A stretch of 43,648 nucleotides of DNA from Bacteroidia bacterium (lineage in GTDB: Bacteria > Bacteroidota > Bacteroidia > Bacteroidales > Prolixibacteraceae): positions 1-43,648 of the forward strand of contig JAPLDT010000054.1 of NCBI GenBank assembly GCA_026391315.1, in the 5' to 3' direction. Positions 1 through 8,071 of this stretch are shown here, in pieces (within the stretch, counting starts at the first letter, position 1; the number at the start of each line of letters is the position of its first letter). Under the pieces are notes generated by a model, which saw nothing but the letters and a program-made list of their open reading frames with translations, was not told the DNA's origin and searched no databases. Position numbers and translations under genes: made by a program.

Positions 1-639
1 GGGGATGTTGATGCTGTCGTTTCAGGATATTCTACCCGGTACACAGATGCTATTAAACCTGCATTGGAAGTAATCGGCAAGAAACCGGACGTCACAAAGA
101 TCTTCGGGATGCACCTGGTTATCAGCCAAAGAGGCACTTACTTCCTTGCAGACACAACGATCGATTCCGCACCGGATGTAAACAATCTGGTCGATACCGC
201 TGTTCAGGTCTCCAAAGTGGTCAGACAATTCAATATTGAACCGCATTTGGCAATGTTATCCTACTCAAATTTTGGCTCCAACCACGAAGCTTCACCGACA
301 AAGGTTCGCGAAGCTGTGAGAATTCTCCATAAAACATATCCTGACATGATTGTTGATGGCGAAATGCAATTGAGTGTTGCAGTCGACAAAAAAGTTCGCA
401 AAGAGATGTACCCATTTAATAAATTGGCCGAAAAGGACTGCAACGTTTTGATATTCCCAAATTTAAGTTCTGCCAACATATCTCTGCACAGTCTTCAGCA
501 TATTGCAGAATGTGAAACACTTGGACCAATTCTCGTGGGAAACCGCAAATCCATGCAGGTCATGCAAATGCATTGCTCAGTTCGTGATGTGGTAAATATG
601 ATTGCTATCGCGGTAATTGATGCTCAAAACCTGGATTAG
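1..639 (+). CDS. maeB: NADP-dependent malic enzyme, C-terminal part (partial)
   Basis: The reading frame is open from the first base, so the gene starts upstream of the window and only about 212 C-terminal residues are seen. These match the phosphotransacetylase-like domain that follows the malic enzyme core in MaeB-type proteins: a segment near the start reads VSGYSTRYTDAIKPAL, followed by LSYSNFGSN and a late stretch with ILVGNRKSMQVMQM. MaeB enzymes oxidatively decarboxylate malate to pyruvate with NADP, and the PTA-like domain is thought to be regulatory rather than catalytic. The malic enzyme active site lies outside the window. A stand-alone phosphate acetyltransferase is the main alternative, but the segment order and the end of the protein fit malic enzyme better. 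A hairpin with a T-run follows the stop codon. Confidence 0.85.
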   Translation, partial: GDVDAVVSGYSTRYTDAIKPALEVIGKKPDVTKIFGMHLVISQRGTYFLADTTIDSAPDVNNLVDTAVQVSKVVRQFNIEPHLAMLSYSNFGSNHEASPTKVREAVRILHKTYPDMIVDGEMQLSVAVDKKVRKEMYPFNKLAEKDCNVLIFPNLSSANISLHSLQHIAECETLGPILVGNRKSMQVMQMHCSVRDVVNMIAIAVIDAQNLD

Positions 640-672
640 GATTTGTTGGATTAAAAAGACAATTATTGGATT

Positions 673-706
673 AAAAAGGGGATAGCGTAAGGTTATTCCC
701 TTTTTT
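673..706 (+). terminator. Rho-independent terminator after the malic enzyme gene
   Basis: AAAAAGGGGATA (673-684) pairs with TATTCCCTTTTT (694-705) with one G-T wobble around a 9-base loop. The A-rich left arm and T-rich right arm give a typical intrinsic terminator 34 bases after the stop codon. Confidence 0.7.
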
Positions 707-774
707 AATGTCAGGGATATTCAAAAATATGGAATAATAATCTATTTTTAACGGGATCCATCATATCTATTACA

Positions 775-2091
775 ATGACCAGGTTAATACTACTTTTTCT
801 CCTTATATTCTTGTCAACCAATGGGTTTTCTCAAACCTTTTGGCGGGTTGAAAACGAGAGAGGAGAAGAATTGCTGCTTACCATCCACCTAAACACAGGA
901 AACAACACATTTGAAACATATACCAGGAAAGATGCCTTGAAAGAAATGGCAGGCACATTTATGTATATGATGGCCAAGACTGCCGGAAAAATAAAATACC
1001 CTGAGTTGATGCACGGAGAAGGTAACCTCACTTACAACGGTGATACGACTTTTTATAATGGGAAAATAGAGTATCCCGAAAGATTATTTACGTTGAAAGC
1101 CAAAACATGGAAGAACAATTTTTTGGGGTTGCTAACAGATACTAAAAACAAAACGACAATTTTGACAGGTGAAAAAATTGCCTCAGATAAACCCTTGAAG
1201 GATTATGCTTCTCTTATTGACCGGGCATATTCATTGGCCGAACAATATTACTGGGATGCTGACCTGAAAAAATCTTCGGACTGGAAGAGTTTTAAAAGCG
1301 ATATGGACGAGTTAAAACCGAAAATTGCGGATGATTATGAGTTGGCCATGACGATGATGTGGCTAGGCAAAAAACTGACCCAGGTTCCTCATGAAATAAG
1401 AAAATTGAATATAAAAACACCAGATCCGCAGCAGAAAAAAAACAATTGCCTAAAAATCATAACAGCAAATAAGGCTATACTATTTCTCAACAACATCCCG
1501 GATACCAAAGAGGAGATGGATCAGCTATTCAAAGAAATTCAGGATAAACACATCGAAAAATTGATCATTGAGGCTTCAGGAAATAGAAACCTTACAATCA
1601 ATTCGGCTCTTTTGCTGGCCGATCATCTGACTCCCTCTCCAACCAATTGGGGTTGTTATTTGACCCGAAGCTGGACTGAAACAGAAAATTCCATTCCGCA
1701 GCCTACCAATTGGGTGCGATTGCTTAAAAATCCCCGTGAACTTTCAGGCTTAACTAATGCGATCTTTCGTGAAAAAGGTCTCTATTTAAAAACGGAATCT
1801 GCATCGGCAGCCTTTAAAGGCAAGGTCTATTTTTTGATCAACAAACGGAGTTCAAATGTTGCAGAAGCATTGGCCATCTACCTTAAAAATGAAAAACTGG
1901 CCACACTGGTGGGGCAAAAGAGTGCCGGAGCTCCTGCGTTGACCAATATTTATGAATTGGATAAACAGTATCGGATCCTCATCCCATTTGCCCAATTTTA
2001 TGACAAAAATGGAAAAAGTTACCATGGGACAGGGGTAGAACCGGATTTGACTGCCGAACAGGATGCGATGGGATATGTTTTGAAGTTATGA
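775..2091 (+). CDS. Secreted S41-peptidase-like protein, probably catalytically inactive
   Basis: The 438-residue protein starts with a signal peptide (hydrophobic residues 3-18, ending near GFSQ), so it is exported. An N-terminal domain of about 200 residues is not recognised. Residues 230-430 resemble the S41 (tail-specific protease) core: a GKVYFLINKRSSNVAEALA block, a VGQKSAG block and a C-terminal GTGVEPD motif. In S41 enzymes the nucleophilic serine lies three residues before the conserved Glu (SxxE). Here the Glu is residue 364 and the matching position is Asn361; Ser359 and Ser360 are out of register. The position of the general-base Lys of Prc-type enzymes is Ala. The fold looks retained but the active site does not. 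The gene stands alone and converges on the GH31 gene 9 bases away. Confidence 0.75.
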   Translation: MTRLILLFLLIFLSTNGFSQTFWRVENERGEELLLTIHLNTGNNTFETYTRKDALKEMAGTFMYMMAKTAGKIKYPELMHGEGNLTYNGDTTFYNGKIEYPERLFTLKAKTWKNNFLGLLTDTKNKTTILTGEKIASDKPLKDYASLIDRAYSLAEQYYWDADLKKSSDWKSFKSDMDELKPKIADDYELAMTMMWLGKKLTQVPHEIRKLNIKTPDPQQKKNNCLKIITANKAILFLNNIPDTKEEMDQLFKEIQDKHIEKLIIEASGNRNLTINSALLLADHLTPSPTNWGCYLTRSWTETENSIPQPTNWVRLLKNPRELSGLTNAIFREKGLYLKTESASAAFKGKVYFLINKRSSNVAEALAIYLKNEKLATLVGQKSAGAPALTNIYELDKQYRILIPFAQFYDKNGKSYHGTGVEPDLTAEQDAMGYVLKL

Positions 2092-2100
2092 GATATGAAA

Positions 2101-3891
2101 CTATTTGTTGATTATCAGGGTGCCATCCTTTGCTTCTGATATTTTGACAGTTAAATGGGATTTCAAGGCATCGTACTGATAATCTGTCGAATCACTCATG
2201 CTAATTCCATTAAATGAGACACTGCTTGGTTTCTGCTCCATACGGATGTTGAAAACAGAGGCCTTTTTCATTTCCTTCAAACTCAGCTCAATCCTATCGG
2301 GAAAATTGGTCATGGAGACAGTTGAACTACCACTCTTATCAGGAAGATATACCGTAAAATGGTTGTCGACGCCAGGATAGATCAGCCAGGTAAGGGAACC
2401 TTTGTTGGCCTCCGTTCCCAAACCGGTATAACTCCGTTCCACATTCAAAGGTACAATCGCTCCCTCCCGAATGTAAACAGGATACTCCTCCAACGGATAC
2501 TCCCTTTCAAAAGTTATCGGTTTAGTGCCCTCCACCACAATCTTGTCATCAAAGAAATAGCGCCATTTTCCGGCAGGTAAGGTTACTTTGACTTTGAGGT
2601 TGTCACTATAAATCGGAGCTACCACAAAATCCTCGCCAAAAAGATAGTGGTACTTCCCGTCAATCGGCTTCTGCAGCACTCTCCCACCCTGGTGTCCGGT
2701 TACGACATAGCTGTACATATAAGGCACCAATTCTGTATGCAGCCACGAAAATTTACGGATCACCTCCAATTCCTGGGGTGTCCGGTGCCACAAAGCACGT
2801 TCTCCATGGCCTCCATTGAGAAAAAGTCCGCAGAAAGTTGACAATTGAGTCCAACGCATATACAAGCGAGGTGGGATAACACTGCCCGAAAATCCGGCAA
2901 CATCAGAACCGATCACATTGTAGCGCAGATTCGCAGCTGCAAGAATGCTTTTGATAGCACTTTCAATTCCTTCAACTCCATCAAATGCCAGATCCTTACC
3001 TTTCCCATTTTCTGCTGTCTTCACACCCTTTGATTCCCAGGCATGTATCTGGTCGCCCACCCAGGTGACCGGCGCTGCATCCAGCGGTGCAAAACCTTCG
3101 GGATGGTACCACCTGTCGATGGATCTTGCAAGCGTGACAAATTCTGAATTCTGCGTCAGACCATGTTGGTACTCATCCCTGTAATAATGGTCCATGTATG
3201 TTCTGGTGGACATTAATCCAGATTTGGTTGACTTGTAAGCAAAAGGAATACCACCGATTGAAGTATAAAAAAGAGTGGCGGTACCATCCAGCTTCCAGCC
3301 ATCCACGCCTAGGTCAAAAAGTTTTTGCTGACGGCCTCTCCACCATTTCATGGCATCAGGATTCGTGTAATCGATGAATCCGCCTTTGCCTTGCCACCAA
3401 CTGTTCTTCTCCCCATGCCCTGCCAAATAACCTTTTTCAAATGCCTCTTTGAAAAAATCTTCTGATTCTTTTATTCTTGTACTCTTGCTGTAACTGTTCA
3501 CCATATTGGTAATCCAGCATACAACCCGATAACCCCTGCTCTGAAGATTTAAGAACCATTCTTTGGGGTGGGGATATTTCAGGGTATCTATTTCATAATC
3601 GTTGTACCTCAGACTCCATGGACTATCTATCAGGATTGTCCTAACAGGAATGTCGTATTTTGCATATCCGTTTAACAGCGTATCCACACGTTCAGCGGTG
3701 TTGACATCATCCTCCCACAACCAGCATTCAAGCGCCCATGCAGGTGTCAAAGGTGGGTTTCCGTGACGTTGCTGATTGAAGAACATTCCCCGAAAGGGGT
3801 AAGCAAACAAAAAATAGTAGAGAACAAATACCAGGATGGTCGAAACTAAAAGAATCTTTTTCCAGCGGGCAGTTTTTTTTGTAGTAGTCAT
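2101..3891 (-). CDS. Membrane-anchored glycoside hydrolase family 31 protein
   Basis: The protein has 596 residues from the ATG at 3891. GH31 enzymes are retaining alpha-glycosidases (alpha-glucosidase, alpha-xylosidase, sulfoquinovosidase and others). The (beta/alpha)8 domain shows the nucleophile motif WKLDG with Asp202, a later APVTWVGDQ segment that may hold the acid/base Asp, and GSDVAGF followed by RLYMRWTQ. The C-terminal third looks like the usual beta-sandwich. Residues 10-32 form one hydrophobic helix after a Lys/Arg-rich start, so the enzyme is probably anchored in the inner or outer membrane and faces the periplasm. An upstream TTG-type start at 3999 would only add a Lys-Cys-Leu repeat encoded by a 9-bp tandem array, so it is not used. 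The substrate cannot be read from the sequence. Confidence 0.85.
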   Translation of the reverse strand: MTTTKKTARWKKILLVSTILVFVLYYFLFAYPFRGMFFNQQRHGNPPLTPAWALECWLWEDDVNTAERVDTLLNGYAKYDIPVRTILIDSPWSLRYNDYEIDTLKYPHPKEWFLNLQSRGYRVVCWITNMVNSYSKSTRIKESEDFFKEAFEKGYLAGHGEKNSWWQGKGGFIDYTNPDAMKWWRGRQQKLFDLGVDGWKLDGTATLFYTSIGGIPFAYKSTKSGLMSTRTYMDHYYRDEYQHGLTQNSEFVTLARSIDRWYHPEGFAPLDAAPVTWVGDQIHAWESKGVKTAENGKGKDLAFDGVEGIESAIKSILAAANLRYNVIGSDVAGFSGSVIPPRLYMRWTQLSTFCGLFLNGGHGERALWHRTPQELEVIRKFSWLHTELVPYMYSYVVTGHQGGRVLQKPIDGKYHYLFGEDFVVAPIYSDNLKVKVTLPAGKWRYFFDDKIVVEGTKPITFEREYPLEEYPVYIREGAIVPLNVERSYTGLGTEANKGSLTWLIYPGVDNHFTVYLPDKSGSSTVSMTNFPDRIELSLKEMKKASVFNIRMEQKPSSVSFNGISMSDSTDYQYDALKSHLTVKISEAKDGTLIINK

Positions 3892-3946
3892 AGCAGATTG
3901 GTTGTTGTTTTTGTTTGAAGGGTTTGAAAAGTTTATAGGGTTATGA

Positions 3947-4000
3947 CATTTCAAACATTTCAAACATTTCAAACATTTCAAACATTTCAAACATTTCAAA
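3947..4000. repeat. Six tandem copies of a 9-bp unit (CATTTCAAA)
   Basis: Six exact units lie head to tail between the CPBP protease stop and the GH31 start. Degenerate relatives (TTTGAAAAG, TTTGAAGGG) continue at 3911-3932. The same unit recurs at 42042-42075, 42157-42237 and 43328-43363, each time in the leader of a gene on the minus strand. Confidence 0.95.
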
Positions 4001-4007
4001 CTTTCTT

Positions 4008-5186
4008 TTATCTCATCATTTTGAGTCCGAAAATAAGTGTCCCTGTATTGACAAGTGTGTGAACCAGTGCACTATAAAATACATTTTTAGTTTTGATGTA
4101 GGTATAACCATAAGCCCAGCCTGCCACACAAGCCAATCCAATGTAAATGATGGACTTGGCATGGTAATGAACCAAACCAAAGGTTACCCCGGTGATTGCC
4201 AGCGAGGTATAAACTCCCAGACCAAATTTTTCTGACTTCTCAAGAAAGTAAGCTGAGGTAAACAGAACGACAGTTACGAAAGCAGGGAACCATTTCATTT
4301 TGCCTTCCAGCGTATATCCTACCGCAAATGCCCCTATCAAAAGCAGGACAAATCCCACCATCCAAAACACCAACCAGGATTTTCCCTGTCCGATTCTCCT
4401 GGTAAGCATATTTTGAAGAATTCCCCTGAAAAACAGCTCTTCGAACAAAGCGGTATGTAAAAAAGTCCCAATCATGGTAAAAAGAATAGTTTTGATTACC
4501 ACACCGACAGGATCGCTGTATCCGATGACGGTTATAAAATTGACAGATCGTCCGAATACAAAAACAAACGCATAAAATGAAAGCCAGACCAGTAAGGCTG
4601 TTCGAAGTGACTTCCATCTGATTTCTGGAACGAAACCAACCTCCTTTAAGCCTCTTACGATGGCAAAAACATATACGCCGGAGAGAATAATCATCACATG
4701 GGAAATAGCATCGAAACCACTTCCATTGATCGGAAGATCACTGTTTTGTTTTAAGCTGAAGAAATTGAAAGGAAAGAGTGCCAGAACGAAGAGAGAAAAA
4801 TCAATCCAGCCTATTTTTCGGTTTTGATCGTTGACCAATCCGTAAACCAACACAGGAAAGTAAATGGTATAGAGCAGCAGGGCCGGATTTCCTTCCAGGA
4901 TATTCTGACCATTTAATTCTAAGTAAATGAAGTAAAGTGCCAGCAACACTGTTGGAAAAATAAGTACATTCCACCGTCTTCTCCCATTCCAGGCAACAAA
5001 AGCTTGTATGACTGACTCCCAGCCCAAAACAAACTGAACAAAATAGAAGATTAAAAAAAACGGCACTGCTAGCAGGAGCTCTTGCGATGAGCACCTCCCG
5101 GCAGTGTAATAGAGAAATAACACTGTTAGGACAACGGTAGCTAAACCGCCTTTCAGTAACGAATTGTAAAGTTTATTCTCCTTCAT
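4008..5186 (-). CDS. CPBP-family intramembrane metalloprotease
   Basis: This is a 392-residue polytopic membrane protein from the ATG at 5186; a longer frame to 5243 adds a stretch with no support. The C-terminal half carries the CPBP (CAAX protease and bacteriocin-processing, PF02517) motifs in order: EELFFRG (EExxxR), FGLVHYHA (FxxxH) and HTLVNT (HxxxN). All metal and catalytic residues are present, so it should be an active glutamate-type intramembrane protease. About ten hydrophobic segments are visible, more than the minimal CPBP core. The substrate is unknown; bacterial members have been tied to bacteriocin immunity, peptide maturation and envelope homeostasis. It runs in the same direction as the GH31 gene but is separated from it by the 9-bp array. 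Confidence 0.85.
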   Translation of the reverse strand: MKENKLYNSLLKGGLATVVLTVLFLYYTAGRCSSQELLLAVPFFLIFYFVQFVLGWESVIQAFVAWNGRRRWNVLIFPTVLLALYFIYLELNGQNILEGNPALLLYTIYFPVLVYGLVNDQNRKIGWIDFSLFVLALFPFNFFSLKQNSDLPINGSGFDAISHVMIILSGVYVFAIVRGLKEVGFVPEIRWKSLRTALLVWLSFYAFVFVFGRSVNFITVIGYSDPVGVVIKTILFTMIGTFLHTALFEELFFRGILQNMLTRRIGQGKSWLVFWMVGFVLLLIGAFAVGYTLEGKMKWFPAFVTVVLFTSAYFLEKSEKFGLGVYTSLAITGVTFGLVHYHAKSIIYIGLACVAGWAYGYTYIKTKNVFYSALVHTLVNTGTLIFGLKMMR

Positions 5187-5587
5187 ATGGGTAGTTATTT
5201 TAATGAAAATGAACATGCAGAAGAGACCCTGACTAATTTTCAATTATTTCCGGGATTCTGACAACAAGTGTCAAATTCGGTTTATTTGGATGTCAAGTGC
5301 AATAGTAATAGTTCAAAAGATGGAGATCGGCACGACTCTCCCGATAGTTGATCGAACAAATATACACATAGCAGGGCAATTGTTCAAATGAGGCTGAAAC
5401 TATTCCCAGAAATTCAACTTTGCGTTACTTCGCGGGCTTTGCACATTTTTTTTTCAGAATCCGGATAAACCTTTCGTCTCCAACTGACGTAAAACCACAT
5501 TAGTGTTTGGAAAACTACCCGTGAACCCATAAAATTCAGGATTGATTAGTTTTCATTCCATCGGAAGGGAATACAAAATGGTCACAA
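5187..5587. other. Intergenic space between divergent CPBP and hemF genes
   Basis: No coding potential is seen. The stretch must hold the promoters of both divergent genes, but no clear TAnnTTTG element was found. At 5410-5445 there is a GTTACTTCGCGGGCTTTGC-like stretch resembling one arm of the inverted repeat family seen at 16864 and 27433. A small inverted repeat TGACA/TGTCA lies at 5259-5273. Confidence 0.5.
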
Positions 5588-6493
5588 ATGGAGATTAAAC
5601 GACGTGCAGAAGAGATAGCGCTAATATATTCAGGGCTTCAGAAAGAAATTTGCCAAAAACTTGAGCAGGCAGATGGTAAAGCTGAATTTACTGAAGAGAG
5701 ATGGGAAAAAGAGATCGGTTACGGAATAACCTGCGCCATCCGGAATGGCGCTGCTATTGAAAAGGGAGGGGTTAATTTATCGTTTGTAAAGGGTCAATTT
5801 ACTGCGCAGATGGAACGGTTGCTTGGCGAAAAAGCCAACAATTATATTGCGACCGGTATCTCTTCCATCATGCACCCAGTAAATCCGCACTTACCCATCA
5901 TTCACACAAATGTGCGCTTCTTTTCACTCGACAATGGTGTTCAGTGGTTTGGCGGGGGAATAGACCTCACCCCCCATTACATTGATGTGACAGAGGCCGG
6001 AAATTTCCACAGGCAATTGAAGCAGATCTGTGATCAATACAGTCCCGTATTTTATCCCCGATTCAAAAAATGGGCCGACGACTATTTTTATATACCGCAC
6101 AGAAATGAAACAAGGGGTGTCGGTGGGATATTTTTTGACCGGTTGAAACCCGGTGAGGAGATCAGTTTCGAACAATTGTTGGCTTTCACCAAAGATCTTG
6201 CGCTGGCTTATGCGGAGATATACAGCAATATTGTAAGAGAGAAGAGATCAAAGCCTTTTAGTGCCGAACAAAAAGCGTGGCAGGAATTAAGGCGCGGAAG
6301 GTATGCGGAGTTCAATCTTGTTTATGACCGGGGTACCAAATTCGGTTTCGAATCGAATGGCAATGCTGAATCAATATTAATCAGTTTGCCTCCGACTTCA
6401 GCATGGGAATACAAACATCAGGTCAAACAGGATTCGGCAGAACAGGAAACCTTGCGGCTGCTGAAGAAAGATATTGACTGGATAAATCTTTAA
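5588..6493 (+). CDS. hemF: Oxygen-dependent coproporphyrinogen III oxidase
   Basis: The 301-residue protein has the usual HemF length. HemF oxidatively decarboxylates two propionates of coproporphyrinogen III to give protoporphyrinogen IX, using O2, in the cytoplasm. Diagnostic segments are HPVNPHLPIIHTNVRFF, WFGGGIDLTPHYI and, near the C-terminus, RRGRYAEFNLVYDRGTKFG followed by ESILISLPP. The start ATG at 5588 lies in an AT-rich leader without a Shine-Dalgarno sequence. The stop is only 5 bases before the hemH start, so the two are surely one operon for late heme synthesis; the intervening protoporphyrinogen oxidase is not here. Choosing the oxygen-dependent enzyme over HemN implies life with oxygen at least part of the time. 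Confidence 0.97.
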   Translation: MEIKRRAEEIALIYSGLQKEICQKLEQADGKAEFTEERWEKEIGYGITCAIRNGAAIEKGGVNLSFVKGQFTAQMERLLGEKANNYIATGISSIMHPVNPHLPIIHTNVRFFSLDNGVQWFGGGIDLTPHYIDVTEAGNFHRQLKQICDQYSPVFYPRFKKWADDYFYIPHRNETRGVGGIFFDRLKPGEEISFEQLLAFTKDLALAYAEIYSNIVREKRSKPFSAEQKAWQELRRGRYAEFNLVYDRGTKFGFESNGNAESILISLPPTSAWEYKHQVKQDSAEQETLRLLKKDIDWINL

Positions 6494-6498
6494 TTGAC

Positions 6499-7515
6499 AT
6501 GATGACATCAGGAAAAACGGCAGTCATACTGATTAACATAGGAACACCGGATTCGCCTTCCGTGAAGGATGTGCGCAACTATCTTTCTGAATTTTTGAAT
6601 GATCCAAGAGTCATTGACCTTCCCTGGTTACTCAGAAAAATAGTGGTCAATTTGGTCATTGTCCCCTTCCGTGCTCCCAAATCGGCCAAACTTTACAAAT
6701 TACTTTGGACAGGGAAAGGTTCACCGCTTAATTTTCACAGCAATAGTGTTAGGGATAAACTTCAGGAACAGCTTGGCGACTCCTATACCATTTTTGTAGC
6801 CATGAGGTATGCCAATCCAAATATCCGCGAAGTGACTGAACAAATAAGAAAAATGGGGGTTTCCAAACTAATTGTTGTCCCAATGTTCCCCCACTACGCC
6901 TCCTCAAGTACCGGAAGCGCCAAGGAGGCTGTTATGGATCAATTGAAAAAATGGAATGTCATACCGGAGGTGAAGTTCGTTGGACAGTTTTATCATCATC
7001 CGAAGTTTATCGAAACCTTCGCGGAACAAATAAAGGCATGTCATCCTGAAAAATATGATCATGTGTTATTTTCTTACCACGGTCTGCCCATAAGCCACAT
7101 GGCCCGTATACACCCCAAAATTGATTGCGGGAATTGCTCTTGTACAGGCCAATTTCCCATACATGGCGAGTTTTGTTACAAAGCCACCACGTATGAAACG
7201 ACCCGATTATTGACTGCTAAATTAGATTTGCCAGAAGGAAGTTTTTCACATAGTTATCAGTCAAGGCTTTCTGATAAATGGCTCAAACCTTACACCGACA
7301 AGCTTCTGAAACAGAAGGCTGAGGAGGGTATAAAAAACATACTGGTAGTTTCACCGGCATTCGTTGCCGACTGTCTGGAAACAACCGTAGAACTGGGAAT
7401 TGATTATAAAAATCAGTTCATTGCCGCAGGCGGTGAAAATCTGGATTATGTGGAAAGTCTCAATGACTTGCCTGCATGGATTGATGTCCTGAAAAACCTG
7501 ATCAAAAATGCTTAG
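6499..7515 (+). CDS. hemH: Ferrochelatase, with a four-cysteine insert
   Basis: The 338-residue protein inserts Fe2+ into protoporphyrin IX. Family signatures are LINIGTPDSP at the N-terminus, VRNYLSEFLNDPRVIDLP, the MRYANP block, FSYHGLP with the conserved active-site His, and a late Glu-bearing segment SPAFVADCLETTVELG. Two ATG codons in tandem (6499 and 6502) could both serve as start. Between the HGLP motif and the helix that follows is a cysteine group, Cys210, Cys213, Cys215 and Cys226. Some bacterial ferrochelatases hold a [2Fe-2S] cluster on cysteines in this internal position, so a cluster is plausible here but unproven. It is the second gene of the hemF operon. Confidence 0.96.
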   Translation: MMTSGKTAVILINIGTPDSPSVKDVRNYLSEFLNDPRVIDLPWLLRKIVVNLVIVPFRAPKSAKLYKLLWTGKGSPLNFHSNSVRDKLQEQLGDSYTIFVAMRYANPNIREVTEQIRKMGVSKLIVVPMFPHYASSSTGSAKEAVMDQLKKWNVIPEVKFVGQFYHHPKFIETFAEQIKACHPEKYDHVLFSYHGLPISHMARIHPKIDCGNCSCTGQFPIHGEFCYKATTYETTRLLTAKLDLPEGSFSHSYQSRLSDKWLKPYTDKLLKQKAEEGIKNILVVSPAFVADCLETTVELGIDYKNQFIAAGGENLDYVESLNDLPAWIDVLKNLIKNA

Positions 7516-7653
7516 GAGAGATGCGGAACAACAAAGACCGTGTAGCACCTATTTCCGAAAAGACCATTCGAATGATGCGCGAACAAGGGCACATACGTTG
7601 TTGGAGTTTATGTTGTCAGGCAAGTTTTGTAACTTTACTAAAAATTCAAACCA

Positions 7654-7821
7654 ATGGAAATAAATTGGATCATTATCAGTATTGTAACAATTTGCGTAAT
7701 AATTCTTGTTTTTAATATTATTAAACGAAATATAAAGGACAAGAAAGATTTAGAAACATTTTTAAATAAAGATGACCATCCGATTAGCAACCATGAAGGT
7801 GAAGTAAACGATGATGAATAA
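7654..7821 (+). CDS. Small single-pass membrane protein (55 aa)
   Basis: A short frame from the ATG at 7654 encodes an N-terminal hydrophobic helix (residues 5-23, rich in Ile and Val), then a basic patch KRNIKDKKD and an acidic tail ending EVNDDE. This hydrophobic-basic-acidic design is common among small Bacteroidota membrane proteins of unknown role. No function can be assigned. The frame ends 9 bases before the VOC-like fragment. It could be an independent gene carried along when the region was rearranged. The codon pattern is AT-rich, as for other real short genes in the window. A membrane helix followed by clean charge segregation makes chance unlikely. Confidence 0.6.
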   Translation: MEINWIIISIVTICVIILVFNIIKRNIKDKKDLETFLNKDDHPISNHEGEVNDDE

Positions 7822-7830
7822 TTGAAGGCT

Positions 7831-7959
7831 ATGAAAATTAGACAAGTTATTGTAGCTCCTAATCCACCAGCTGATGGAATTAGAGTTGCGATGATAGAAC
7901 CTAATGGAATGCCTATTGAATTGATTGAATTTAAGAGAGTGGCTGGACTTATGGGTTGA
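7831..7959 (+). pseudogene. C-terminal remnant of a VOC/glyoxalase-family protein
   Basis: A 42-residue frame reads APNPPADGIRVAMIEPNG and then MPIELIEF. This is the last beta-strand pair of the vicinal-oxygen-chelate fold (glyoxalase I-like), including the Glu of the ExxE-like metal-binding strand. The rest of the domain (about 90 residues) is absent upstream, where the unrelated small membrane gene ends 9 bases earlier. The ATG at 7831 may be fortuitous. I read it as the tail of a broken gene, although a very small expressed peptide cannot be excluded. Confidence 0.55.
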
Positions 7960-8071
7960 AAACCAGGCATGCCGGTCAGCAGGCCTGATTGACGGACAGG
8001 CAAAAGTACATGGTGACAAGGTTTTGAAAACATTTTTCCGAATCAACTGTTTCTTTAAAAAGCGTCACTCC

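Noticed and set aside
3892-3999. N-terminal extension of the GH31 protein with repeated Lys-Cys-Leu
   Set aside because: It is only the translation of the 9-bp tandem array in the intergenic leader; the ATG at 3891 precedes the membrane anchor and fits better.
3947-4000. Possible CRISPR array
   Set aside because: The units are 9 bp and directly tandem without spacers, and no cas gene is present.
7521-7715. 64-codon frame after hemH
   Set aside because: No hydrophobic pattern or motif is seen, and it overlaps the better supported small membrane gene in another frame.
7960-8010. GC-rich stretch with short palindromes (GGCATGCC, CAGGCCTG)
   Set aside because: The arms are too short and irregular to call a repeat element from this window alone.
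7925-8071. Upstream extension of the PhnD-like frame
   Set aside because: The ATG at 8072 opens a lipoprotein signal peptide; the extension would hide it and overlaps the VOC remnant.
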